DNA from: Thermovibrio ammonificans HB-1
GTDB taxonomy: Bacteria > Aquificota > Aquificia > Desulfurobacteriales > Desulfurobacteriaceae
NCBI RefSeq assembly: GCF_000185805.1
Contig: NC_014926.1
Span: 1,103,501-1,167,500 of the forward strand
Direction of reading: 5' to 3'
Length of the DNA: 64,000 nucleotides
Shown here piece by piece: positions 29,101 through 36,560 of this stretch. Numbering within the stretch: the stretch's first letter is position 1; the number at the start of each line of letters is the position of its first letter. The notes beneath the pieces were generated by a model. The model had not been told where the DNA came from and made no database searches. It saw only the letters and a list, made by a program, of their open reading frames with translations. Position numbers and translations under genes: made by a program.

Positions 29101-29563
29101 CTACGCGCTCTTTTATAAGGTAGTCGATAAACTCCCTTACAGCACCCTTCCCTCCGGGGTAACGGGAAACGAAGTTAACGGCAACTTTTACCTCGGGAAC
29201 GGCATCCTTCGGAGCACCCGATACTCCGACCCTCTTCAGAAGGGGCAGGTCGGGAAGGTCGTCGCCCATGGCGGCAATTTGAGCGTCGTTTAGGGAGAGC
29301 TCCCGTTTTACCTCCTGGTAGAGGGAGAGCTTATCCGATACTCCCTGGTATATACGGGTTACTCCGAGCTCCCTAAAGCGCTTTTCCACTATGGAGCTGA
29401 ATCTGCCGGAGATTAGAATCACCTCTATTCCGGTGTTAAGGGCACGGACTATGCCGTAGCCGTCTTTTACGTTGAAGCTCTTTAACTCTCTGCCAAAGAT
29501 GTCGTAGGTTATAGTCCCGTCTGTGAGGACGCCGTCTACGTCGAGGATAAGCGCCTTTATCAT
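29090..29563 (-). CDS. kdsC: 3-deoxy-D-manno-octulosonate 8-phosphate phosphatase
   Basis: A 157-residue HAD-family phosphatase without a cap domain, which works as a tetramer to make Kdo for LPS. The nucleophile motif is ILDVDGVLTDG, followed by SFNVKDGYGI, motif II in VILISGR and motif III with the acidic pair (MGDDLPDLPLL). It overlaps lptC by 11 bases and the phosphoesterase gene by 4. Confidence 0.93.
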   Translation of the reverse strand: MIKALILDVDGVLTDGTITYDIFGRELKSFNVKDGYGIVRALNTGIEVILISGRFSSIVEKRFRELGVTRIYQGVSDKLSLYQEVKRELSLNDAQIAAMGDDLPDLPLLKRVGVSGAPKDAVPEVKVAVNFVSRYPGGKGAVREFIDYLIKERVDET

Positions 29564-30111
29564 AGCGGAAGCTCCTCTTGGGAAACCGGTAAGTAGTTCG
29601 TGAACTCTACATTAACATTTACGCATTTTACACGATTAAGGTGACAGCCGCAGAAAACTCCGTAGGGGTTGAAGTGGACGTGGCCGTGAATAAGGAGAGA
29701 GGCTCCGGTGGAGCGGAATTCCCGGGTTATACGGGCCTGAAGCTCACAGTAGCGGTAGGTCCGTAAATCCTTCGAAGGAAAGTGGCACAGCAGAAGCCTC
29801 TTTCCCTTAATTTCTAAGGCCAGGGAGAAGTCGTAAATCTCGTCAAAGTAGTCTGAAAGCTTCTCCCCCAAAGGCCAGTCGTGATTACCACAAATAAGCA
29901 CCTTCCTCCCCGGCAGGGAGCGCCAGCGTTCCTTAAAGCCCTCCACCTCTCTCCAGAGGAAGTCCCCGAGGACAAAAAGGGTGTCCCCTTCCCTTAAAAC
30001 TCTTTCAAGGTTAGAGAGGATTAGCTCCTCAAAACCCTCTCTCCTCTTTAGAGGGCAGAGCTTCAGTATGTTCCTATGAAAAAAGTGGGTGTCGGAAATG
30101 AAGTAGAACAT
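29560..30111 (-). CDS. Calcineurin-like metallophosphoesterase
   Basis: A 183-residue phosphoesterase. All metal motifs are visible: SDTHFFHRN, GDFLW, CGNHDWP, LLCHFP and IHGHVHFNPYG. This small subfamily is often encoded alone and its substrate is unknown; it is not LpxH by sequence pattern (LpxH is about 240 residues), although location before kdsC-lpt invites that thought. It starts the run leading into kdsC with a 4-base overlap. Confidence 0.85.
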   Translation of the reverse strand: MFYFISDTHFFHRNILKLCPLKRREGFEELILSNLERVLREGDTLFVLGDFLWREVEGFKERWRSLPGRKVLICGNHDWPLGEKLSDYFDEIYDFSLALEIKGKRLLLCHFPSKDLRTYRYCELQARITREFRSTGASLLIHGHVHFNPYGVFCGCHLNRVKCVNVNVEFTNYLPVSQEELPL

Positions 30112-30126
30112 GAGGCTAAATATAGC

Positions 30127-30149
30127 AAAAGGCCCGCTAAAGGCGGGCC
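30127..30149 (-). terminator. Intrinsic terminator after the cytochrome c peroxidase gene
   Basis: On the minus strand GGCCCGC (30149-30143) pairs with GCGGGCC (30137-30131) around a 5-base loop, followed by TTTTGCTATATTT. It lies 6 bases after the peroxidase stop. Confidence 0.75.
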
Positions 30150-30155
30150 CTGAGT

Positions 30156-31400
30156 TTACTCGGGGTTGTTCCCGGGCAGCTGAGGAACCGTTCTTGCCTC
30201 GAGGGGAACTTCTCCCGTAAGGGAGCGGAGGAATGCGGCAATCTTTTCGGCCTGCTCGTCGGTAAGCTTCTTACCGAGCTCCTTCTGGGCCATAATCTTA
30301 ACCGCTTCTTCCAGGCTGTTTACAGAACCGTCGTGGAAGTAGGGAGCGGTAACTCCAACGTTAAGCAGCTGGGCGGTGCGGAACTTGTACTTATCGGCGG
30401 GGTTCTTAGTTACCCTGTAGCGGCCCAAGTCGTTGTTCCACTTAAACTTGTGGAACTGACCGTCGGAGAGGACCGGACCGTTGTGGCAAGCCGTACAGCC
30501 GAACTTAACAAAAAGTGCCATTCCCTCCTTCTGCTCCTTGGTGAGGGCGTTCTCGTCTCCGAGGAGGTAGCGCTGGAAGGGAGAGTTGGGAGTATTGAGG
30601 GTTCTCTCAAAGGCCGCTATGGCCTTTGCAACGTTGTCAAAGGTCACAGGGTCTTTCTCTCCGGGGAAAGCCTCTTTAAAGAGCTTCACGTACTCGGGTA
30701 TCGCTTTAAGCCTGCGGACAACAATCTCGGGCGTAGAGTTCATCTCTACGTGGGCCTGTATCGGACCCTTTGCCTGAGCCTCAAGCGTTGGTGCCCTACC
30801 GTCCCAGAACTGAACCCTTAAAAAGCCGGAGTTCAAGGTTGTGGGAGCGTTCCTTCCTCCGGTTCTCCAGTGGTCTCCCCTGGAAGTGGGCAGGTTATCG
30901 TCTCCGCCTATGGCCAGGTTGTGGCAGGTGTTACAGGAGATAAGCTTGCTCCTTGAGAGCCTCGGGTCGTAGTAGAGCATCTTACCGAGCTTCACCTTGG
31001 CAGGGGTAAGGGCGTTATCTGCAGGGATGGGCGGAAGGGCGGGAAGGGGTGTGAAGAACTTTTTATACTTGGCGTAAGGGTCGGCCGAAGAGGCCTTAGT
31101 TGTTGCAGAGCTGAAGGAGTGGAACTTTACCCCTTTTTTGGCTCCGAAAGAGGGAGCTCCGCCGAAAAGCTCACGGGCTGCCATGCCGTACCTTAAGCCG
31201 GGAGGCATCTTACCGGCCTGAACCATCTTACGAACTGCGGCCATAAACTCCTGCTTAGTATGGAACTTCTTGAGAAGCTGCTCCTTTGAAGGCGCTACAG
31301 TCCCGTTGTGACAACCGCTACAGTTTGTCTCCCAAACGCCGGCAAAGGAGGCAGTTGCAGAAAGAAGCGATATGGTGAGAGCGGCAAGGAGTCTCTTCAT
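30156..31400 (-). CDS. Tri-haem cytochrome c peroxidase (CcpA/MauG family)
   Basis: A 414-residue periplasmic peroxidase that reduces H2O2 with electrons from a c-type cytochrome. The open frame extends upstream, but the ATG at 31400 has an AGGAGGGGAG ribosome-binding site and begins the signal peptide (1-20). Three CxxCH haem sites are visible: Cys27/30-His31, Cys156/159-His160 and Cys302/305-His306. The last two are the standard low- and high-potential haems. The first lies in an extra N-terminal segment of about 110 residues, as in tri-haem variants where it passes electrons from quinol or cytochrome. A dyad operator lies about 50 bases upstream. Together with the flavodiiron protein it suggests defence against oxidants. 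Confidence 0.92.
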   Translation of the reverse strand: MKRLLAALTISLLSATASFAGVWETNCSGCHNGTVAPSKEQLLKKFHTKQEFMAAVRKMVQAGKMPPGLRYGMAARELFGGAPSFGAKKGVKFHSFSSATTKASSADPYAKYKKFFTPLPALPPIPADNALTPAKVKLGKMLYYDPRLSRSKLISCNTCHNLAIGGDDNLPTSRGDHWRTGGRNAPTTLNSGFLRVQFWDGRAPTLEAQAKGPIQAHVEMNSTPEIVVRRLKAIPEYVKLFKEAFPGEKDPVTFDNVAKAIAAFERTLNTPNSPFQRYLLGDENALTKEQKEGMALFVKFGCTACHNGPVLSDGQFHKFKWNNDLGRYRVTKNPADKYKFRTAQLLNVGVTAPYFHDGSVNSLEEAVKIMAQKELGKKLTDEQAEKIAAFLRSLTGEVPLEARTVPQLPGNNPE

Positions 31401-31443
31401 ACTCCCCTCCTGTGAAAAGTTTTCTGATTTAGAAGTTATTCTT

Positions 31444-31460
31444 TTGCAAGAAAGTTGCAA
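31444..31460. promoter_or_regulatory. Dyad operator upstream of the peroxidase gene
   Basis: TTGCAA-N5-TTGCAA (31444-31449 and 31455-31460) is a 17-base dyad whose spacing resembles CRP/FNR-family operators. It is centred about 52 bases upstream of the peroxidase ATG and overlaps a plausible minus-strand promoter (TTGCAA then TAACTT 16 bases on). Confidence 0.45.
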
Positions 31461-31468
31461 TAAAAGGG

Positions 31469-32086
31469 TCAAAAGAGATGGGAGACAACCTTTAAAGCGT
31501 CTGGCGGGGAACTGAATAGGAAAACTTCTACATCGAGAAGCCTTTTCAGGGTGTCGTAGTTTGTATCTACGCTCTCGTCGTAACGGTTGGGGGAGTTTAA
31601 AACAACGCAGGCTACCTTTACACCCGCACTCTTTAAGGCACCAACGGTAAGAAGCGTGTGGTTGATAACCCCGAGCTTGTTAAGGGCAACAACTACCGTT
31701 CTTGCCGAAAGGGAAACGGCAAGGTCAAGGTAGGTGTGCTCCCACGTTATCGGCACCATTACTCCGCCTGCCCCTTCAACAACGAGGGGCGAGTAAAGGG
31801 CGGAAAGCTCCTCAATCCTGCTCACAACGGCTTTAAAATCGACGGTAACCCCCTCAAGCTCCGCGGCCACCGCCGGGGCAAGGGGTCTTTTTAAGGAGTA
31901 AACCGGCTCAAGGTAAACGCCGCTGGCCCGGGAGAGCAACAGGGCATCTTCACACTCGGGCTCACAGCCCGTTTCAACCGGCTTAAAGGCGGCCGCGTTG
32001 AAGCCGCTACCCCTTAATGCCCGAACCAAAGAGGCGGTGAAGAAGCTCTTCCCTACTCCCGTATCGGTGCCGGTTACAAAGAGCAC
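31469..32086 (-). CDS. bioD: Dethiobiotin synthetase
   Basis: A 205-residue ATP-dependent carboxylase that closes the ureido ring of dethiobiotin. The P-loop is VTGTDTGVGKSFFTASLV, followed by FKPVETGC and VEGAGGVMVPI. Length is typical. Its start overlaps the FliT-like gene by 13 bases, so it is the last gene of the flagellar filament run; no other biotin gene is in the window. Confidence 0.93.
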   Translation of the reverse strand: MLFVTGTDTGVGKSFFTASLVRALRGSGFNAAAFKPVETGCEPECEDALLLSRASGVYLEPVYSLKRPLAPAVAAELEGVTVDFKAVVSRIEELSALYSPLVVEGAGGVMVPITWEHTYLDLAVSLSARTVVVALNKLGVINHTLLTVGALKSAGVKVACVVLNSPNRYDESVDTNYDTLKRLLDVEVFLFSSPPDALKVVSHLF

Positions 32087-32328
32087 TTCCCGTAAGACTC
32101 CTTAACCTTCTTGGAGTTTGAAAGCTGCTTCAGAAGTTCCTCTTCATTTAACTTGAGCTTTTTCTGGAGGGAGTCAAGGAGCAGGTAGAGCTCCCTCGCC
32201 TGAGCCGGAGAGAGAGACGGAAGGAGCTCCGGAAGGCCCGAAAGCAGCTCCGAAGCCTTTTGGTAGTTACCGTTCTCAACCTCAACGATGAGGTTATCCA
32301 AAACCTTTTTTAGGCTATCTTTTCCCAA
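32074..32328 (-). CDS. Small flagellar gene, possible FliT-like chaperone
   Basis: An 84-residue, all-helical, Leu/Glu/Lys-rich protein with no clear motif. Its position directly after fliS (19-base overlap), its size and helical nature match FliT, the export chaperone for FliD, but sequence alone does not prove it. It overlaps bioD by 13 bases. Confidence 0.55.
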   Translation of the reverse strand: MGKDSLKKVLDNLIVEVENGNYQKASELLSGLPELLPSLSPAQARELYLLLDSLQKKLKLNEEELLKQLSNSKKVKESYGKCSL

Positions 32329-32660
32329 CCTTCCTTCACCGTCTCAAGCATGGAAATCATGTTCTTCAAAACTTCAACATCGTTTTTGCTGTTCGCAACG
32401 AAGAGCCCTGCCAGCAGGGTATCGTAGAACTCCCTAAGGGCTTTGGCTACATCTCCCCCCTGCTCCATGTCGAGGGAACCGTTTAAAACCCTTATTATCC
32501 TGTCGGCCTTGGTTATAGCCTCCACCTTAGCCGGGATATCCCCCCTCTCAATGGCCTCAATGGCCTCTTTCAGCAGCACTATAACCTTCTCGTAGAGCAG
32601 CACAACCCTCTCAACGGGAGAGGAGGTCTCAACCTGCATCTTCAAGTACGGATTTACCAT
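32310..32660 (-). CDS. fliS: Flagellin export chaperone FliS
   Basis: A 116-residue helical chaperone that holds flagellin monomers before export. The N-terminal NPYLKMQVETSSPVERVVLLYEKVIVLLKEA segment is characteristic, with later RIIRVLNGSLDMEQGG and LREFYDTLLAGLFVAN. It starts 9 bases after the fliD stop. Confidence 0.93.
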   Translation of the reverse strand: MVNPYLKMQVETSSPVERVVLLYEKVIVLLKEAIEAIERGDIPAKVEAITKADRIIRVLNGSLDMEQGGDVAKALREFYDTLLAGLFVANSKNDVEVLKNMISMLETVKEGWEKIA

Positions 32661-32669
32661 CTTCTCTCC

Positions 32670-34019
32670 TTACTGAGTGGTGTTAGTGGGGAACAGCGTA
32701 GGCGTTCCGAAAACGGAAGTGAGCTTGGCCTTTATCTCCTCCATTTGGGCCTGCAGCAGTTGAACCTGAATAAGCTGCTGCTTCAGAACATCCATCTGCT
32801 CTTTAAGGTTCTTGTTGAGGAAGTCTATCTGGTCCTCTATGGAGCTTATCTCGTTGTTGTAGTTGTCAATCTGGTTCTCTACGGGGCTATCGGGCCCTTC
32901 CAGGAAGAGCAGGTAGTCCTGCATGGAGTTTTTAAGGTCGGTTATGGCATCTTCAACGGCAGATGGGTTGCTGTTCAAGAGGTCGTCGAGCTTGGCAGAG
33001 TCTACGGAAACGTGGCCAGTATCCTTGTCGACGTCGAGAATCCCGAGCTGGAAGAGGGGGTCCATCTTGGAGAGTATCGAGGAGCGAATCATAAAGAGGC
33101 TCGTGTCGTCGGCAAGAATTCCGTCTTTGCCGGCTTTATCGTTGAGGAAGTCCACAATGGTGTTGTAGGCGTTAACGAACTTATCGAGGGCGTCCTTGAA
33201 GGGCTGGAAATCCTGGGTAACGGTCACGGCGGTTGTTCCCGTTGAGTTAACGGTAAGCTCAACCCCGGGAAGGGCGTTATCGAAGGTGTTTGTGCTCGAA
33301 GTTATCGTGGTTCCGTAGATGTCTATCTGTGCATCCTGAGCGGTCTGAACGTGGCTGCTGGAGTAGTTGTCGCCCAGCTGAAGCTGGTCGAGCAGGTCTC
33401 CGCCGCCCACTTCGGTTATGGATATTGTGTTGTCGGCACCAGTATCAACTCCCCTTAAGAGGAGCCTGTACTGGGAGCCGTCGTAAATTACAGAGGCAAC
33501 AACCTTATCCTGGGCGTTGTTTATGGCGTCTGCAATCTCAGTTAAAGTGCTCGGCTCTGTGGAGTCGGTTGTGTCGGTGTCGTAGTCTATCGTTGCAACA
33601 ACCTGACCTGCGTAGCTAATCTGAATGGTTCCGCTCGTTGTTGCAACGGCGGAGGAAAGGTCGGTAACTCCCGCCTGAGAGAGCCAAACGTCGTTCTTCG
33701 CAAGAGCGTCAACGGTAACGTCTACGGTTCCGGGTTGAGCGCTCAGCGGGTCTGTAACCTGTGCAGTTAAAACGGAAGGGTCGGAAACGGTCACGCTCTT
33801 ACTATCTAAAAGGTTAGGAGATGTTAAGGTATCGAAGGCGTCGTAGAGGTTCTGGATATCGGTCTGAAACTCCTTTAGCGCCGAGATTTTCTGGTTTATG
33901 GTGTTCTCCTTCTGCTGGAGGAACTGAATAGGCGCACTCTGGCTCTGGTAGTACAGCGAGAGTATCTGCTGGTAGTCGAAACTTCCAACAAGGTTACTGA
34001 TGTAAAGCTCTCCGGCCAT
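32670..34019 (-). CDS. fliD: Flagellar hook-associated protein 2 (filament cap) FliD
   Basis: A 449-residue cap protein that folds flagellin subunits at the filament tip. The N-terminal coiled-coil region (YQQILSLYYQSQSAPIQFLQQKENTINQKISALKEFQ, in parts) and the C-terminal helices (NNEISSIEDQIDFLNKNLKEQMDVL) are typical, with Thr/Asp/Val-rich middle domains. No signal peptide is present, as expected for flagellar type III export. It lies between flaG and fliS. Confidence 0.92.
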   Translation of the reverse strand: MAGELYISNLVGSFDYQQILSLYYQSQSAPIQFLQQKENTINQKISALKEFQTDIQNLYDAFDTLTSPNLLDSKSVTVSDPSVLTAQVTDPLSAQPGTVDVTVDALAKNDVWLSQAGVTDLSSAVATTSGTIQISYAGQVVATIDYDTDTTDSTEPSTLTEIADAINNAQDKVVASVIYDGSQYRLLLRGVDTGADNTISITEVGGGDLLDQLQLGDNYSSSHVQTAQDAQIDIYGTTITSSTNTFDNALPGVELTVNSTGTTAVTVTQDFQPFKDALDKFVNAYNTIVDFLNDKAGKDGILADDTSLFMIRSSILSKMDPLFQLGILDVDKDTGHVSVDSAKLDDLLNSNPSAVEDAITDLKNSMQDYLLFLEGPDSPVENQIDNYNNEISSIEDQIDFLNKNLKEQMDVLKQQLIQVQLLQAQMEEIKAKLTSVFGTPTLFPTNTTQ

Positions 34020-34041
34020 CTTTTCATCTCCTTTAAAACTG

Positions 34042-34392
34042 TTAAACCTTCTCGTTGTAGAGAAGGCCGGCTATTTCGTTTAAGTACTTTGCAATTTTCA
34101 GAACGTACTCCGGCGGTATCTGCCTTATAACTTTGTGGGTGGTTTTGTCTATAACTTTCACTACGATAATGTCGGTGTCTTTGTCTATTTTTATTTCCAG
34201 CTGGGTGTTCAGTATACTCAGCTTATCTTTTAGGTCCTTCAGGGCCTCTTGAAGCTGCTCCGGCGTTACTTTCCCCTCTTCACCCTTTTTATTTACGGTC
34301 TGCTGAAGCTGCTGCTGCTGTTCTAATCTGTTTATGTTTTGAAGGTTAACGTCTATGGCCGGCTTGGTGGAGGCGATGGGCTTTACATCCAT
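34042..34392 (-). CDS. flaG: FlaG-family flagellar protein
   Basis: A 116-residue protein with a Gln-rich N-terminal half and a C-terminal FlaG domain (LEIKIDKDTDIIVVKVIDKTTHKVIRQIPPEYVLKIAKYL). In other bacteria FlaG affects filament length. It lies between fliC and fliD, a common position. Confidence 0.9.
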   Translation of the reverse strand: MDVKPIASTKPAIDVNLQNINRLEQQQQLQQTVNKKGEEGKVTPEQLQEALKDLKDKLSILNTQLEIKIDKDTDIIVVKVIDKTTHKVIRQIPPEYVLKIAKYLNEIAGLLYNEKV

Positions 34393-34419
34393 CGGAGTAT
34401 CTCCGCATTAGTGGTTAAA

Positions 34420-34435
34420 GGGGGCCGAAGCCCCC
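34420..34435 (-). terminator. Terminator after fliC
   Basis: On the minus strand GGGGGC (34435-34430) pairs with GCCCCC (34425-34420) around TTCG, followed by TTTAACC, 9 bases after the fliC stop. Partial read-through could feed flaG-fliD-fliS. Confidence 0.7.
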
Positions 34436-34444
34436 GAGTAGGCG

Positions 34445-35302
34445 TTACCTGAGAAGCTGGAGAACGAGCTGAGGCAGCTGGTTGGCCTGGGAGAGCATAG
34501 CCATACCGGACTGCATGAGAATCTGGTCCCTTGTGAACTCAGACATCTCCTTAGCGAAGTCAACGTTCCTAATACGGGACTCGGCCTCTTGAACGTTAAT
34601 CCTCTGGCTCTCGTTGTTTGTAACTATCTTCTCGAGCTCAATCTGGTAGGAACCGATTTTGGCGTTGAGCTGGTCTACGGCCTTAATGAGGTTGTCGATG
34701 TTCTGGATAGCCGCTTCTGCCTTGGTCTGGCTTGTAACGTCGATGGTGTAGCTTGTCTTTCCGATTGTAACGGTAGAAGGAGCGTTTGTGTCGGCAGCTG
34801 CAGCAGCGGTAGCCGTCCAGATGGACATTACGAGGGTCTGACCGCTCCTACCGCCGTAGTGGATTGTGAAGGTGTTGGTTGTGGTTGTAAAGATGTTCTT
34901 ACCGTTGAACTCGGTGTCGCTGAAGATCTTGGAGATAACGTCTACGAGCTTGTTGATGTCCTGTTGTATAATCTTCCTGGTGGCATCGTCCTGGGAGTCG
35001 TTTGCAGCTTCAATTGCTTTGGTCTTGATGTCGTTGAGGATGTTGTAAACGTTCTGCAGGGATGCCTGAGCAATCTGGGCGATAGAGATTCCGTCCTGAG
35101 AGTTCCTGGTAGCCTGCTCAAGGGAAACGGCGTAGGTCTTGAGCTGGTCGGCGATGTAGAGTCCTGCTGCGTCGTCGGCCGCCCTGTTAATCCTGTAACC
35201 GGTAGCAAGCCTTTCAAGGGCTTTGTTCATGGCCTGCTCGGTCTGCATCAGGTTGAAGTGGGTGAAGTCGGCCTGATAGTTGTAGTTAATCCTCAGTGCC
35301 AT
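34445..35302 (-). CDS. fliC: Flagellin
   Basis: A 285-residue flagellin. The N-terminal D0/D1 helices (LERLATGYRINRAADDAAGLYIADQLKT, in parts) and the C-terminal D1/D0 helices (EAESRIRNVDFAKEMSEFTRDQILMQSG...LPQLVLQLL) are intact. The middle domain is small (about residues 140-205, Thr/Ala-rich), so large outer D2/D3 domains are absent. It has an AAGGAGG ribosome-binding site and a sigma-28 promoter upstream. Its start overlaps the glycosyltransferase gene by 17 bases. Ser/Thr residues in the middle domain are candidate sites for glycan addition by the upstream enzymes. Confidence 0.96.
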   Translation of the reverse strand: MALRINYNYQADFTHFNLMQTEQAMNKALERLATGYRINRAADDAAGLYIADQLKTYAVSLEQATRNSQDGISIAQIAQASLQNVYNILNDIKTKAIEAANDSQDDATRKIIQQDINKLVDVISKIFSDTEFNGKNIFTTTTNTFTIHYGGRSGQTLVMSIWTATAAAAADTNAPSTVTIGKTSYTIDVTSQTKAEAAIQNIDNLIKAVDQLNAKIGSYQIELEKIVTNNESQRINVQEAESRIRNVDFAKEMSEFTRDQILMQSGMAMLSQANQLPQLVLQLLR

Positions 35303-36560
35303 GGCCTACCTCCTTCGTGGTGGTTTTCTGGTTACTATTATCGTTGGGTAGGCCACCGAGTTTAGACTTTAAAGTGAGGATAAGGGAGGTAACCGACGGA
35401 TACCTCAGGGCCACTTTCTTTAAAACTTTTTCGTCATTAGTCAAAAGGTAGAGAAGTAGACCTAAAAACTTCCCTTTTTTCTTTCTCCAGAGCTTCCTCA
35501 CCCTCTCTATAAACTCTTCATCGGGCTCAAACCCCAGCTCTCCCCTTATTACCATGTTCTCAAAGGCCAGGGTAGACTCAGAAACTGCAGTGTAGGGGTA
35601 GGCAAAGGGGTTTTTTTCAACTTCGTCTGCAAGGAGCGCAAACTTCAGTATCGCCTCCTGAGCCTCCTTTCGGTTTCCCAGCTGTCTCCAGTAGGAGAAC
35701 TCAAGGAGCAGAATGTCGGGGTGCTCTACCTTTAGCTCCTTAAAGTTGTTTAAAACCTCCTCAAACTCCCGGTAGAGCTCCTCCTGTAGCAGGAGAAACA
35801 GGTAGTAGTTATAGGTGTAAACGAGGAAAAAGCCGTAGTCTTTCAAGTTGTTTCCGCTGATAGAGAAGAACTCCCTACAGGCCTTCAGGGCCTCCTTCCT
35901 GAAGGCGGGCTCTTCTCTCGCAAGGAGGGTGTAGGTCTGTATCAGGAAGAAGAGCTTCAAGCTGTACTCAAACGGGTCCTTTCCCTTGTAACGCTCAAGT
36001 TCTTGTTTCAGAAGCTCTAAGTTGCGCTTACCCTTTTTCAGAAGGGTCTCTAAGTCGGCGTAGCCGTAGTGGTTGACGAAAATCGGCAACCCTACGGTGC
36101 ACTTAACGGTCGGGCTTTCGTGAACGGCCCCCTCCCACCTGATTGAAGGGTCGTTCCTGTGGATGAAGATGTGGGACGATATAGCCTTTATTCTGCCGAA
36201 CTGGTCGAAGTTCCTGACCCCTATGGAGATGGAGTCTACCTCGGGAGGAATCTCTTTAAAGGCCCTGAGGGCCTTTCTGTACTCCTCCTCTTCAAGTTCA
36301 AAGTCGGCATCGAAGTGCCATATCCAGTCTACGGGGGCGTCTACTTCAGAAATAGCCCTGTTCCTCGCGTCTGCAAACCCCTGCCACCGGTGCTTAACAA
36401 CTTTACAGCCGTAGGAGCGGGCAATCTCTACGGTTCTATCGGTTGAGCCGGTATCTACCACAACTATCTGGTCGAACTTTCCCCTTATACTCTCCAGAAG
36501 GCGGGGAAGGTTCTTCTCTTCGTTCTTGGCAATTACGCAGGCGGCAACTCCTACTCCCAC
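35286..36560 (-). CDS. Family 2 glycosyltransferase next to flagellin
   Basis: A 424-residue protein. Its N-terminal GT-A domain (about 1-230) has ACVIAKNEEKNLPRLLESI, VVVDTGSTDRTVEIA, QGFADARNRAISE and the metal-binding FDADFE (DxD). The C-terminal 190 residues are helical and may be TPR-like (YSLKLFFLIQTYTLLAREE...). The last 20 or so residues (GGLPNDNSNQKTTTKEVGHG) read through the fliC promoter and ribosome-binding site. Position directly before fliC suggests it glycosylates flagellin; a cell-surface polysaccharide role is the alternative. It overlaps the sulfotransferase-like gene by 10 bases. Confidence 0.85.
   Translation of the reverse strand: MGVGVAACVIAKNEEKNLPRLLESIRGKFDQIVVVDTGSTDRTVEIARSYGCKVVKHRWQGFADARNRAISEVDAPVDWIWHFDADFELEEEEYRKALRAFKEIPPEVDSISIGVRNFDQFGRIKAISSHIFIHRNDPSIRWEGAVHESPTVKCTVGLPIFVNHYGYADLETLLKKGKRNLELLKQELERYKGKDPFEYSLKLFFLIQTYTLLAREEPAFRKEALKACREFFSISGNNLKDYGFFLVYTYNYYLFLLLQEELYREFEEVLNNFKELKVEHPDILLLEFSYWRQLGNRKEAQEAILKFALLADEVEKNPFAYPYTAVSESTLAFENMVIRGELGFEPDEEFIERVRKLWRKKKGKFLGLLLYLLTNDEKVLKKVALRYPSVTSLILTLKSKLGGLPNDNSNQKTTTKEVGHGTED
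35338..35364 (-). promoter_or_regulatory. Sigma-28 (FliA) promoter of fliC
   Basis: On the minus strand TAAA (35364-35361), exactly 15 bases, then AACGATAA (35345-35338) matches the consensus TAAA-N15-GCCGATAA, 36 bases before the fliC start. It lies within the coding end of the upstream glycosyltransferase gene, so the last residues of that protein are set by promoter and ribosome-binding sequence. Confidence 0.8.

Noticed and set aside
29560..30111. LpxH (UDP-diacylglucosamine hydrolase) for the phosphoesterase next to kdsC
   Set aside because: The position fits, but the protein is about 60 residues too short and its motifs fit the small calcineurin-like subfamily better.
30333..30821. 162-codon frame opposite the cytochrome c peroxidase
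   Set aside because: Shadow of a gene with three haem motifs; no independent evidence.
34589..35365. 258-codon open frame opposite fliC
   Set aside because: Mirror of flagellin coding sequence; Val/Gly/Cys-rich composition typical of an antisense frame.
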